This document shows positions 45,263 through 54,458 of a stretch of DNA of 64,000 bases, one piece after another (the stretch's first letter is position 1; each line of letters opens with the position of its first letter). The stretch comes from Cytobacillus oceanisediminis. GTDB taxonomy: Bacteria > Bacillota > Bacilli > Bacillales > Cytobacillaceae. Under the pieces are notes generated by a model, which was given only the letters and a program-made list of their open reading frames with translations, was not told where the DNA came from and did not search any database. The position numbers and the translations under genes were made by a program. Where the stretch lies: the NCBI RefSeq assembly GCF_007830235.1, contig NZ_VLKI01000011.1, positions 79,391 through 143,390 of the forward strand, read 5' to 3'.

Positions 45263-46357
45263 TTATTTTATAAATGCTTTGGCCATCCCGGCCGGCATCA
45301 ATTTTTGGATTGCCCGGTAAGCCCGTCCGTTCATGTAAAAGAAATAACTGACCATTCCGCCTGTTTTGATCATGCTTTTCGCTAATCTCCGCACGTTCCT
45401 TTGTTTTCTAACTTTTTCATCTGATAGATAGATGCCCAGCAATCCGCGATTAATCAATTTGTGGAAATGCTTATGGGGAAGCTTTTCGGTATGCTTGTCC
45501 GCTTCAAGGACAAAGTGCTTGAGGCGCGAAAACAGCTTTTCTTCATTTTCATAATAAAAGCAGAAGTTTAAGTCCCCGCCAGCTCGATCTTCTTCCTGAT
45601 CAATCAGGTAGTCCAGAAGAATATGGAGGCCCTGGATATAAGGAAAATAGCCATTACGGATATTTTCTGCATGTTCCCTTTCAAAATCATCCCTTAACGC
45701 GTAAGAGACAAGGCAGAAAATTCCGAGCGTCGACCCGGAACAAGCTGAAAATTCATACCATTCCATCTCCGGAATATCCGACCTGTATTGATCAAACCAG
45801 GTTTGCAGGCGTGGAACTCGCTCCTCCACAACCACATGCTTATGTATTTGCAGATCACAGTAATAGCGGCATAATTCTAGCAAATGGCTTTTTATATGAG
45901 AGTAATGCTCTAGGCCGGATAAAACTTCCCTGCAGGTGGCTGCTAAATCCGCGAGATAATTTCCATCATCCTGTTCATTTCTCAAGCGATAATAATTTTT
46001 GCTGGAGGCATCGGTGTTCAGCGCATCCTCCATTGACTCATGCAGAGCGGCAAAATCTCCAGGGTCCAGCGAAGTACTGCGGTCGCATAGATTGTCCAAA
46101 TAATCGCTGATTGTCTGATAAGCGACAATAAATCTTATGGCTTCCTCGTACTTTGCCTTGGCCATTAAAGACATAATCGCCCCGCCTTCACAGTGGAAGG
46201 TTTTATGCTCAATGCTGGCAAGGGCCTGGTTCCTTAATTCCGGATCCGGGATGGCTTCTGCCCTGCTTTTCCAATATGCCAACTCTTTATGGACTGCAGG
46301 CAGAACTTTCCGATATACATGTGACATCAAACTAATTGGCATGGAAGGGACACTCAT
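45263..46357 (-). CDS. ytpB: Tetraprenyl-beta-curcumene synthase YtpB
   Basis: 364 residues (DUF2600) from ATG 46357; AAAGGAGG lies 11 bases upstream. All-helical class I-like prenyl cyclase with Asp-rich DYLDNLCD (about residue 84) and DYLIDQEED motifs. In B. subtilis this enzyme cyclises heptaprenyl diphosphate to a C35 terpene found in spores (established for that protein). Upstream ytpA is on the same strand, with the family E repeat array in between. Confidence 0.85.
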   Translation of the reverse strand: MSVPSMPISLMSHVYRKVLPAVHKELAYWKSRAEAIPDPELRNQALASIEHKTFHCEGGAIMSLMAKAKYEEAIRFIVAYQTISDYLDNLCDRSTSLDPGDFAALHESMEDALNTDASSKNYYRLRNEQDDGNYLADLAATCREVLSGLEHYSHIKSHLLELCRYYCDLQIHKHVVVEERVPRLQTWFDQYRSDIPEMEWYEFSACSGSTLGIFCLVSYALRDDFEREHAENIRNGYFPYIQGLHILLDYLIDQEEDRAGGDLNFCFYYENEEKLFSRLKHFVLEADKHTEKLPHKHFHKLINRGLLGIYLSDEKVRKQRNVRRLAKSMIKTGGMVSYFFYMNGRAYRAIQKLMPAGMAKAFIK

Positions 46358-46543
46358 GACATTACCTACCTCCTTTGGCACAGGGCACCTGCTGTTTAGT
46401 TATTTATTAAAGTTGGTTGCATCCTCTTAACGCTATCCCCGAAAGCTGCCGGGTTAATTCCAGCTATTTTTCATCTGACAGACGATTTATTTTGAGTGGT
46501 AACAAATTGATTAACGACCTTTTGCTCATCGTAAACCCATTAT

Positions 46544-46965
46544 GGGCGTTAAATCAACTGATTAACAACGATAATCTTATTTCTAACCCACTTTTGGTCG
46601 TTAATCATGTTCATTAACTACTATACTCTACATAGCAAGCTCATTTTGGGCGTTAATCCAGCTGATTAACAACGATATTCTTATTTCTAACCCACTTTTG
46701 GTCGTTAATCATGTTCATTAACTACCATACCTACATAGCAAGCTCATTTTGGGCGTTAATCCAGCTGATTAACAACGATTTCTTATTTCTAACCCACTTT
46801 TGGTCGTTAATCATGTTCATTAACTACCATACCTACATAGCAAGCTCATTTTGGGCGTTAATCCAGCTGATTAACAACGATATTCTTACTTCTAACCCTA
46901 GTTTGGTCATTAATCATGTTCATTAGCGACCTTTTTTGCTCATCGGAAACCCATTATGGGTGTTA
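46544..46965 (+). repeat. Family E tandem repeat, four units of about 103 bp
   Basis: Units start at 46544, 46648, 46751 and 46853. Each has GGGCGTTAATCCAGCTGATTAAC and TTTTGGTCGTTAATCATG with two palindromes: TTAATC-CAGCT-GATTAA and GTTAAT-CATGTTC-ATTAAC. An eroded half unit flanks each end (46485, 46915-46965). Open frames inside it only repeat the unit. It fills the 645-bp gap between ytpB and ytpA. Confidence 0.9.
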
Positions 46966-47002
46966 ATCTTACCCAAGAGGGCAGAGTTTGAATTTTCCCC
47001 TT

Positions 47003-47806
47003 TTACACAACATAACCTAGAGCTTTTAATTGGCTGTTAACAAAATCTTTTGTGTACTCGAAGACTTCTTCCCGCTCCGGTTCATTAAAAACTTCATGAT
47101 AGCATTTTGGCCATTCTTTGAATCTTTTTTCGGAGAAGGGCGCCAGGTTAAACCAGTCTCTGACAGTTGTTTTATTGACAATTTTGTCATCGCCGCCCTG
47201 CAAAACAAGGAGCGGCACATCCTGTATTTTATCCAGGTTTTCAAAGGCGAGCTTTATGGATGCCACAAGTTCCCGGTACCATCGGACTGAAACCTTGGTT
47301 ACGTAGAGAGAATCGTTCAAATCTGCATCAAGTACATCCTGATTTCTGGTTGCCATCTCTACGGACAAGCCAGCATCCATTTTCAGGCTTGGCACCAATG
47401 AGTTAAGGCCAAGCGATAAAAAGTTAAGGAATTTGGAAGGCTGTTTGACTAGACCTAAACATGGAGACGAAAGAATCACTCCAGCCAAATTCATTCTTTC
47501 TTCCTGAAGCAGCCGAATGGCAATCAGGCCGCCCATGCTATGCCCTAAAAGAAAAACCGGCAATTCGAACTCATATGCAGCTTGTACCCAATCCTTTACT
47601 TCAAGAATATATTCATCAAAGGAATCAATATGGCCTCTTCTTGACCTTGTCGTCATGCCTTGGCCAGGAAGATCTCCCATTATGACATGGAAACCAGCCA
47701 AGCGCCACATTTCAATCAGCCAGCCATAGCGGCGATGATGCTCCATTGCCCCATGCACCATGACAATAACGCCCTTTGCTTCTCCTTCAGTTTCCCATTT
47801 CCACAT
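47003..47806 (-). CDS. ytpA: Lysophospholipase-like alpha/beta hydrolase YtpA
   Basis: 267 residues from ATG 47806 with GGGGGATG upstream. Oxyanion region VMVHGAMEHHRRYGW, nucleophile elbow LLGHSMGGL (Ser about 94), catalytic Asp in VLQGGDDKIV and His in CYHEVFNEPE. The B. subtilis enzyme deacylates phospholipid to the antibiotic bacilysocin (reported for that protein; not testable here). Paired with ytpB as in B. subtilis. Confidence 0.85.
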   Translation of the reverse strand: MWKWETEGEAKGVIVMVHGAMEHHRRYGWLIEMWRLAGFHVIMGDLPGQGMTTRSRRGHIDSFDEYILEVKDWVQAAYEFELPVFLLGHSMGGLIAIRLLQEERMNLAGVILSSPCLGLVKQPSKFLNFLSLGLNSLVPSLKMDAGLSVEMATRNQDVLDADLNDSLYVTKVSVRWYRELVASIKLAFENLDKIQDVPLLVLQGGDDKIVNKTTVRDWFNLAPFSEKRFKEWPKCYHEVFNEPEREEVFEYTKDFVNSQLKALGYVV

Positions 47807-47919
47807 AGTCCATCCCCCTAGCCTTTTATTACGAACCATCTTATGTAAATATATTATAGCCTAGATGCTTAAATTGTTCCTCAATCAAACACCGATAAAA
47901 GTACGCCGATCTTTTTGCT

Positions 47920-48166
47920 AAGGCCTGTTAAACTTGCCTGTTGATTTCCGCTCCAGGGACCTAGCGAACCGCGAGCGGTCAGGGAGGCTCCTCGGCGCAT
48001 TCGCGCCTGTGGGGTCTCCCTTCGACAGTCTCTTCCCGCTGGTCATTGAATCAGCATCCTCGAATAAACACCGCACGATGAAAATGCGAATGCATTTTCG
48101 AGGATCTCGCACCTTCCACTCCAATCAGCAGGGTGCAAAAACAACAAGAAGCTTTAGCACAGCCTT
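47920..48166 (-). repeat. Family A repeat, copy A6
   Basis: 247 bp in minus orientation with ends AAGGCCTGTTAAA/GCTTTAGCACAGCCTT. TGTTGATTTCCGCTCCAGGG, GGGTCTCCCTTCGAC, ACCGCACGATGAAAATGCG and GAATGCATTTTCGAGG are typical. It fills the gap between divergent ytpA and ytoA. Confidence 0.9.
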
Positions 48167-48238
48167 TGCTAAAATAACATTAAAATGCTTCTTGTGATAG
48201 AATCAAAATAATCAAACTACTTATAGGAGTGTTCAAAG

Positions 48239-48760
48239 ATGATCTATCCATACAAAGACAAAGAACCCAAAATTGCAGAGTCAGCTTTTATTGCTGATTT
48301 TACTACCATAACCGGTGATGTGGAGATCGGCGAGGAATCCAGCGTATGGTTTAACACCGTTATCCGAGGAGATGTAGCATCCACTATTATCGGCAGAAAA
48401 GTAAATATCCAGGACAATTCAGTTCTGCACCAAAGCCCAAATAACCCATTGATATTGGAAGATGAAGTATCTATCGGCCATCAGGTAATCCTGCATAGCT
48501 GCATTATCCGTAAAAAAGCATTAATAGGGATGGGTTCCATTGTGTTGGATCAGGCGGAAATCGGCGAGGGTGCTTTCATTGGCGCGGGCAGTCTTGTTCC
48601 ACAGGGCAAAAAAATCCCGCCAAATACACTTGCTTTTGGAAGGCCTGCCAAGGTTATACGTGAACTGACCCCCGAAGATATTCAAGATATGGAACGCATC
48701 AGCAGGGAATATGCCGAAAAAGGGCAATACTATAAGTCTTTGCAGAAAGACACTAAATAA
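48239..48760 (+). CDS. ytoA: Gamma-carbonic-anhydrase-like protein YtoA
   Basis: 173 residues, left-handed beta-helix with hexapeptide repeats. Zinc ligands are the His in SVLHQSP and the two His in IGHQVILHSC. RGD in VIRGDVAS (Arg/Asp of the fold) and a C-terminal helix that packs the trimer are visible. Carbonic anhydrase activity is likely by family but not certain, since some members lack it. TAGGAGTG precedes ATG 48239. Confidence 0.85.
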   Translation: MIYPYKDKEPKIAESAFIADFTTITGDVEIGEESSVWFNTVIRGDVASTIIGRKVNIQDNSVLHQSPNNPLILEDEVSIGHQVILHSCIIRKKALIGMGSIVLDQAEIGEGAFIGAGSLVPQGKKIPPNTLAFGRPAKVIRELTPEDIQDMERISREYAEKGQYYKSLQKDTK

Positions 48761-48868
48761 CACGGCTCTCATTCTTCTAACTTATTCCCTTTCCAGCATG
48801 AACTAAGCTTATAAATTTAATAATTAAGGGATTTTGCCGATAATAAACAAGCAGTTAGACTGAGGCGG

Positions 48869-49729
48869 GTGAAGGAATTGTATTTATATATAGCAGCAAT
48901 CATGCTTTTTCTGTTTTTGATTATGATATTTAGAAAGACACTCTTAAAAACAGCATCACTGTTTCTGGTTGTTTTTATCCTTATTTCTGCTGCCTTTGTG
49001 CTTGATAATTGGGACCAGAACCGGTCAGCTTCGGCAGTCGATCAGATGAAGTCATGGCTAAGTGAACCCGTTAAGAAAACTAGTGCTTTTATAGAGCACA
49101 ATACTGCCGTTGTTAAAATTAAAGACGAAACGCTGATTGATCTTCCCGCTGTTAATCAATTTCCTGAACTGCCAAGAGGATGCGAAGTGACAAGCCTGTC
49201 CATGCTCCTTCAGCATGCAGGCATAAAGGCTGATAAAATCACTCTGGCAAAAGAGATAAAGAAAAACCCTGAACCTTATAATATAGAAAACGGGAAAATT
49301 TACTTTGGCCATCCGAACGACGGATTTGTGGGCGATATGCTTTCCTTTGATAATCCAGGACTTGGCGTTTACCATAAGCCTGTGAAAGAGCTTGCCGAAA
49401 AGTATTTACCGGGCTCCATTAGAGATCTTACCGGTTCCGATTTTACAGAGTTAAAAATTCACCTATCAGACGGAAGGCCAGTTTGGATCATTACCAATAC
49501 TGCATATAAAAAGCTCTCGGATGATTTTTTCCAAACATGGCATACGCCAAGCGGCGAAATCCAGATTACATACAAAGAGCATTCTGTACTGCTGACAGGC
49601 TATGATCAGGAATATATGTATTTCAACGATCCGCTGACAGGCGAAAAAAATAAAAAAGCTCCCATTGCGGACTTCGAGGAAGCCTGGGTGCAGATGGGAA
49701 GACAAGCTATTACTTATCTACCGCAATAA
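48869..49729 (+). CDS. Membrane-anchored C39-like peptidase (YvpB-like)
   Basis: 286 residues. Two N-terminal hydrophobic helices (about 5-20 and 28-45) place the rest outside the cell. The C39-like papain fold has Cys in LPRGCEVTSLSMLL, His in EHSVLLTGYD and Asp in FNDPLTG. It is probably a cysteine peptidase on the cell surface; substrate unknown. The start is uncertain: GTG 48869 has GAGGCGG right next to it, and TTG 48878 is an alternative. Ends at a strong terminator. Confidence 0.75.
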   Translation: MKELYLYIAAIMLFLFLIMIFRKTLLKTASLFLVVFILISAAFVLDNWDQNRSASAVDQMKSWLSEPVKKTSAFIEHNTAVVKIKDETLIDLPAVNQFPELPRGCEVTSLSMLLQHAGIKADKITLAKEIKKNPEPYNIENGKIYFGHPNDGFVGDMLSFDNPGLGVYHKPVKELAEKYLPGSIRDLTGSDFTELKIHLSDGRPVWIITNTAYKKLSDDFFQTWHTPSGEIQITYKEHSVLLTGYDQEYMYFNDPLTGEKNKKAPIADFEEAWVQMGRQAITYLPQ

Positions 49730-49768
49730 AAACGTCCATCAGGATTCCCCTGATGGACGTTTTTTTAG
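49729..49768. terminator. Bidirectional terminator, C39 gene and asnB
   Basis: AAAACGTCCATCAGG-ATTC-CCCTGATGGACGTTTTTTT, 14-bp stem between convergent genes. Confidence 0.95.
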
Positions 49769-51669
49769 CCTTTTAGAGGCTGAAGATCTTTATTCACTAA
49801 GTACTCTTTTTCAAAGGAGTATTTCTTTTCTACATAAACTTGATGCCATACCATGAACATAAGAACAGTCCAGATTTTACGGCTGTTATCTGCTTTATCC
49901 TGGCAATGGTCCTCAAGAAGCCTTAACACATATTCTTTGTTGATTAGATGATCTGTGCTGCTTTCACGGATGATATTTTTAGCCCAATCGTTCATTTCAT
50001 CTTTCAGCCAATGGCGGATTGGAACCGGGAAGCCAAGCTTTTTGCGGTTTAACACATGATCAGGAACAACACCTTCAGCTGCTTTGCGAAGAATGTACTT
50101 CGTTGTACCATTCGCCGTTTTCAGGCTGGTCGGTATTTTAGAAGCTATTTCGAACACTTCTTTATCAAGGAAAGGAACACGCAGCTCAAGTGAATGGGCC
50201 ATCGTCATTTTGTCCGCTTTTAATAAAATGTCTCCGCGCATCCATGTGTGGATATCAATATACTGCATGCGGTCAACCGGATCATAATCCCGGCTTTCTT
50301 CATAAAGCGGCTTTGTGATATCCGTATAATTCAGGCCATCTTTATAAACATGAAGCAGATTGCGCTTTTCTTCTTCTGTAAACATTTTCGCATTTCCGAT
50401 ATAGCGCTCCTCCATCGGTGTTACGCCTCGTTCGATAAAGCTTTTACCCTTCATTCCTTCTGGCATCATGTTCGCAATCATTCTTAACAGCTTTTTGCCG
50501 ATTGCCGGTATTTTGTTGAACACCTCAAGAGATTGCGGCTCACGGTAAATATTATAGCCGCCGAACAGCTCATCGGCACCTTCACCGGAAAGAACAACCG
50601 TTACATGTTTGCGCGCTTCCCTAGCTACAAAATAAAGAGGTACGCAGGCTGGATCTGCAAGCGGGTCATCCATATGCCACATAATTCTCGGAATCTCATT
50701 CATATATTCCTCAGGCGATATGATATAGCTGATGTTTTCAACGCCCAGTTTTTCTGCCGTTTCCTTCGCCACATCCACTTCGCTGAAGCCATTGCGCTCA
50801 AATCCGACGGAGAAGGTTTTAATAGCCGGATGGAATTCCTTTGCAATCGATGCAATGATAGAAGAGTCGATACCGCCGGAAAGGAATGAACCAACTGGAA
50901 CATCAGCACGCATGTGCATTTTAACTGAATCAAATAATACATCCCTAATTTCTTTAGTAAAGTCAGCTTCCGGTTTTTGAACAGGATGGAAAGCCGCTTT
51001 CCAATAGCGTTTGATATCCATTGGAGCGCCTATTTTTTTCGTGAAATAGTGGCCTGGCTCCAGCTTATGGATTCCTTCTGACATCGTATTTGGCTCAGGC
51101 ACAAACTGATAGGTTAAATAGTGCTGCAAGGAATCATAATTCAATACATCATTCTGCAGCGCCAATAGGATGCTCTTCTTTTCTGAACCAAAGAAGGTAC
51201 GGTCTCCTTTGTCATAGTAAAAGAAAGGTTTAATCCCGAATGGATCTCTTGCTCCGTATAATGACTGCTCCTTTTTATCCCAAATCACAAAAGCGAACAT
51301 GCCGCGAAGCTTTTCAACAGCTTTTTCTTTTAAATGGCTGTAAAGGGCGATAATAACCTCTGTATCAGAGCTAGTTTCAAAGCTCAAGCCTGCTTTGAGT
51401 AGTTCTTCACGCAATTCCACATAGTTGTAGATTTCACCATTAAAAATAATCCAATAACGCTCATTCTCATAAGTCAGCGGCTGATGTCCGCTTTCAATAT
51501 CGATAATACTCAACCGGCGGAAGCCAAATTGGATATGTTCATCAAAATAATATCCCGAATCATCCGGGCCGCGATGGGTAATGATATCATTCATATTTTC
51601 AAATTGCTCTTTATCTGCGTCACGGTAATTTTGTGCTTTATCATGTACACAACCAATAAAACCACACAT
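49765..51669 (-). CDS. asnB: Asparagine synthetase (glutamine-hydrolysing) AsnB
   Basis: 634 residues from ATG 51669, which puts the nucleophile Cys at position 2 (MCGFIG) for the glutaminase domain. RRLSIIDIESGHQPL, FNGEIYNY and SSDTEVIIALY follow. The synthetase domain has the pyrophosphate loop FLSGGIDSSIIA and LSGEGADELFGGYN. It forms asparagine from aspartate, glutamine and ATP. In B. subtilis AsnB also has a role in peptidoglycan amidation control. No terminator or T-box was seen upstream; the 51670-51920 gap shows nothing else. Confidence 0.95.
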   Translation of the reverse strand: MCGFIGCVHDKAQNYRDADKEQFENMNDIITHRGPDDSGYYFDEHIQFGFRRLSIIDIESGHQPLTYENERYWIIFNGEIYNYVELREELLKAGLSFETSSDTEVIIALYSHLKEKAVEKLRGMFAFVIWDKKEQSLYGARDPFGIKPFFYYDKGDRTFFGSEKKSILLALQNDVLNYDSLQHYLTYQFVPEPNTMSEGIHKLEPGHYFTKKIGAPMDIKRYWKAAFHPVQKPEADFTKEIRDVLFDSVKMHMRADVPVGSFLSGGIDSSIIASIAKEFHPAIKTFSVGFERNGFSEVDVAKETAEKLGVENISYIISPEEYMNEIPRIMWHMDDPLADPACVPLYFVAREARKHVTVVLSGEGADELFGGYNIYREPQSLEVFNKIPAIGKKLLRMIANMMPEGMKGKSFIERGVTPMEERYIGNAKMFTEEEKRNLLHVYKDGLNYTDITKPLYEESRDYDPVDRMQYIDIHTWMRGDILLKADKMTMAHSLELRVPFLDKEVFEIASKIPTSLKTANGTTKYILRKAAEGVVPDHVLNRKKLGFPVPIRHWLKDEMNDWAKNIIRESSTDHLINKEYVLRLLEDHCQDKADNSRKIWTVLMFMVWHQVYVEKKYSFEKEYLVNKDLQPLKG

Positions 51670-51920
51670 TATGTACGTCACCTACTCCATTCTTTTCTCA
51701 TTATTTAATATAGCCTTTTCGGCTCCTCTGTCTCTAAAAAACATACCCTATAATACTACCACTAATCATTTTAAATTAGCACGGGGATTATGAAAAAAAT
51801 CTCAACGGAAAATAAAGCCATTATCAGAAGTTTATACGATAACATAAATCGTTAAACGCCTAAAGGGCAGAAAGACCCTAAACGGGTGAATTTTCCCTTA
51901 TATGTTGTAAGACGTAAAAA

Positions 51921-51961
51921 AGAAAGCGGGAGTTACATATAAAATGCAACTCCCGCTTTTT
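51921..51961 (-). terminator. Terminator of metK
   Basis: AAAGCGGGAGTTGCAT and ATGTAACTCCCGCTTT form a 12-bp stem with T run on the minus strand. Confidence 0.85.
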
Positions 51962-51963
51962 TA

Positions 51964-53160
51964 TTAGATGGCTTCAGAACGAAGGACTTCAGCTTTGTCT
52001 GTACGCTCCCAAGGAAGGTCAACATCTGTACGTCCGAAATGGCCGTAAGCAGCTGTTTGCTTATAGATCGGGCGGCGAAGGTCAAGCATGTTAATAATGC
52101 CTGCAGGACGAAGATCAAAATGCTTTCTAATAAGATCAACAAGTACATCTTCATCTACTTTTCCTGTGCCGAATGTATCCACAGATATGGATACTGGCTG
52201 TGCTACACCAATAGCATAGGCAAGCTGTACTTCCACTTTTTCTGCTAAACCAGCAGCTACAAGGTTTTTCGCAACATAGCGTGCAGCATAGGCAGCAGAA
52301 CGGTCAACCTTTGTAGGATCCTTACCGGAGAATGCTCCGCCGCCGTGGCGTGCATAACCGCCGTAAGTATCTACAATGATTTTGCGTCCCGTTAACCCTG
52401 CATCCCCTTGAGGTCCGCCGATAACGAAACGTCCAGTTGGATTAATGAAGTATTTTGTATCCTCATCGATTAGTTCTTTCGGAACAACCGGATTGATGAC
52501 ATGTTCCTTCAGGTTGCGCTGGATTTGCTCCAGGCTGATTTCCGGATGATGCTGAGTGGAAATAACAATCGTGTCAATACGGACAGGCTTGTCATTTTCA
52601 TCATACTCAACCGTTACCTGAGTTTTGCCGTCTGGACGAAGGTAAGGAAGAATCTCTTCTTTGCGCACTTCAGTCAGGCGGCGGGATAATTTATGTGCTA
52701 AAGAAATCGGAAGAGGCATAAGCTCTTTTGTTTCGTTGCAGGCAAAGCCAAACATTAAGCCCTGGTCTCCTGCACCGATTGCTTCGATTTCCTCATCGCT
52801 CATTTTTCCTTCGCGTGCTTCCAATGCTTGGTCAACACCCATTGCGATATCCGCTGACTGTTCGTCAATGGAAGTTAATACTGCACATGTTTCAGAGTCA
52901 AAACCATATTTAGCACGTGTATAACCGATTTCTTTCACCGTTTCACGAACGATTTTTGGAATATCTACGTATGTAGATGTTGTGATTTCACCTGCAACTA
53001 ATACAAGTCCTGTTGTTACAGAAGTTTCTGCAGCAACGCGGGCATTCGCATCTTTAGATAAAATCGCATCTAAAATTGCATCAGAAATTTGGTCACAAAT
53101 TTTATCCGGATGACCTTCAGTAACTGATTCAGAAGTAAACAAACGACGCTTTGTTGACAT
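51964..53160 (-). CDS. metK: S-adenosylmethionine synthase
   Basis: 398 residues. [18 protein letters not shown] (start signature), [10 protein letters not shown], the P-loop-like [16 protein letters not shown] and the C-terminal DLPWER are all intact. It makes SAM from methionine and ATP. AAGGAGGAAGCC precedes ATG 53160. It is controlled by a SAM-I riboswitch whose terminator lies 427 bases upstream. Confidence 0.97.
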   Translation of the reverse strand: MSTKRRLFTSESVTEGHPDKICDQISDAILDAILSKDANARVAAETSVTTGLVLVAGEITTSTYVDIPKIVRETVKEIGYTRAKYGFDSETCAVLTSIDEQSADIAMGVDQALEAREGKMSDEEIEAIGAGDQGLMFGFACNETKELMPLPISLAHKLSRRLTEVRKEEILPYLRPDGKTQVTVEYDENDKPVRIDTIVISTQHHPEISLEQIQRNLKEHVINPVVPKELIDEDTKYFINPTGRFVIGGPQGDAGLTGRKIIVDTYGGYARHGGGAFSGKDPTKVDRSAAYAARYVAKNLVAAGLAEKVEVQLAYAIGVAQPVSISVDTFGTGKVDEDVLVDLIRKHFDLRPAGIINMLDLRRPIYKQTAAYGHFGRTDVDLPWERTDKAEVLRSEAI

Positions 53161-53460
53161 CTGGCTTCCTCCTTATAAATAGAAAATTGAGCGAGAATTA
53201 GAAACGCGGGAGCAGCCTAAAAACTTTTTCCTGCCATTTCAAGGATCTCTGTTTGATACGGAACTCATTCCCTTAGTAGTATGAAATAAACATGGAGTTT
53301 TTATTAAGAAAATTGGAAACGCTGGCCAGAAAGCCGAGGTTCATATTCTTATGCACCGCTGGAAGCTGCCTCTTAAAAAGCAGAATCGCTAGCAGAGCCA
53401 GGCCAAAAAACTCACATAAATAGTACATTCCAAAAGCCGTTCATCCCATTGCCAGTTTTA

Positions 53461-53580
53461 AAAGCGCAAGCGCCCGTTTAGCCTCGACAAGCATAAGACA
53501 GGCCCTGAAGGAAGGCGTTTCTTTGCCTTCTGCAAGGGAATGGCTTATGACCTCGAGAGGCTGGGTGCTGGAGCTAGATA
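53461..53580 (+). repeat. Family B repeat, copy B3, in the metK leader
   Basis: AAAGCGCAAGCGCCCGTTTAG start, GGCTTATGACCTCGAGAGGC, and GCTGGAGCTAGATAA end. It separates the SAM riboswitch terminator from metK. Confidence 0.8.
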
Positions 53581-53587
53581 AACAAAA

Positions 53588-53760
53588 TAAAAAACCTTCT
53601 CATTAGTGAAAAGGTTGAAAGCAAATCGATTCGCGCCTTTCACTCTTATCGTTCAAGGAATTACGTCCTTGCGTCAGGTTAGCACCTTTGCTGTTTATTG
53701 CCTTTTAGCAGGTTGCTGGGTTTCATAGGGCCTGTCCCTCCACCAGCTCGGGATAAGAGA
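53588..53760 (-). promoter_or_regulatory. SAM-I riboswitch (S-box) of metK
   Basis: On the minus strand P1 arms are CTCTTATC (53759-53752) and GATAAGAG (53650-53643). Between them are GAGGGACAGGCCCTATGAAACCC and the AGCAACC/GGTGCTAACC arms of the SAM-I core (in parts). The terminator AACCTTTTCACTAATGAGAAGGTT with T run is at 53615-53588. SAM binding stabilises the aptamer and allows termination. Confidence 0.95.
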
Positions 53761-53778
53761 GTATCCGTTCAAGGTTGA

Positions 53779-53808
53779 ATCATACCGTATTTTACCGAAT
53801 CATGTCAA
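53779..53808 (-). promoter_or_regulatory. Sigma-A promoter of metK
   Basis: TTGACA (53808-53803) and TATGAT (53784-53779), 18 bp apart, just before the riboswitch. Confidence 0.75.
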
Positions 53809-53864
53809 CAAATTTCAATCATTTTTTACAGTAAAATTTCACTGCAGAAAATATGGTGCTATAC

Positions 53865-54239
53865 TTACAGCGAGCAGCTTCCGTCATCGCACTTTTTCTT
53901 TAAAAATTTATGCCTGTTTTTAGCGATCCATTGATAAATGGGATTTCCTATTATAGGGGTAAACGGGATATATAAAAGAACGCTGAATAAAAATGTTGCA
54001 GGAAAATGCCGCAGCAGCCTCCTCACAGCATAGTACCCTTTTTTAATATCACCAGCAGGAGTAATGATATGAAGTTCTTTTCGCAGATCCTGTTTTGAAA
54101 ATGAAATGGAGTTCAGATTTCTTTCATATTCCTGCAGGGAAATCCACTCCACCTGTTTGAGCCAATCTAGCTTTTCAGAAAGCCGCTTTGTTTCCTTGCA
54201 TAAGGAACACGTTCCATCATAAAGGGCAATTGTCTTCAT
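53865..54239 (-). CDS. DCC-family thiol-disulfide oxidoreductase-like protein
   Basis: 124 residues from ATG 54239. The N-terminal motif YDGTCSLC has the D-x-x-C-x-x-C pattern of the DUF393/DCC family. A hydrophobic segment (TFLFSVLLYIPFTPII) and a C-terminal CDDGSCSL follow. It is probably a thioredoxin-like redox or heme-related protein; the partner is unknown. The ribosome site is weak, and starts at 54254 or 54269 are also possible. Divergent from pckA. Confidence 0.7.
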   Translation of the reverse strand: MKTIALYDGTCSLCKETKRLSEKLDWLKQVEWISLQEYERNLNSISFSKQDLRKELHIITPAGDIKKGYYAVRRLLRHFPATFLFSVLLYIPFTPIIGNPIYQWIAKNRHKFLKKKCDDGSCSL

Positions 54240-54365
54240 TAATACCAGTCCCATTTTCAGATTTAACACTTTCTTCTATAATAACATATACCGGTTATAA
54301 GGCGCTTTAGATGCATCTTTTGGTCTATTGGCACATTTTTATAACATTGGGTAAAAATTTAACGC

Positions 54366-54400
54366 ATTAGTATAGACTAATTAATTTAATGTGTTATACT
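54366..54400 (+). promoter_or_regulatory. pckA promoter with a CcpN-like operator
   Basis: TATACT (54395-54400) and TAGACT (54373-54378) are 16 bp apart. TGTGTTATACT (54390-54400) fits the CcpN consensus TRTGHYATAYW at each position and overlaps the -10. An inverted repeat ATTAGTATAGACTAAT covers the -35. In B. subtilis CcpN represses pckA in glycolytic conditions. Confidence 0.65.
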
Positions 54401-54458
54401 AATTTTGAGATGTAATCACTTTCATAAAAAATATCGGAAAAAGGAAGGTATTCATCAG

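Noticed and set aside
46711..46926. 71-codon open frame on the plus strand
   Set aside because: It only reads through two copies of the 103-bp family E repeat.
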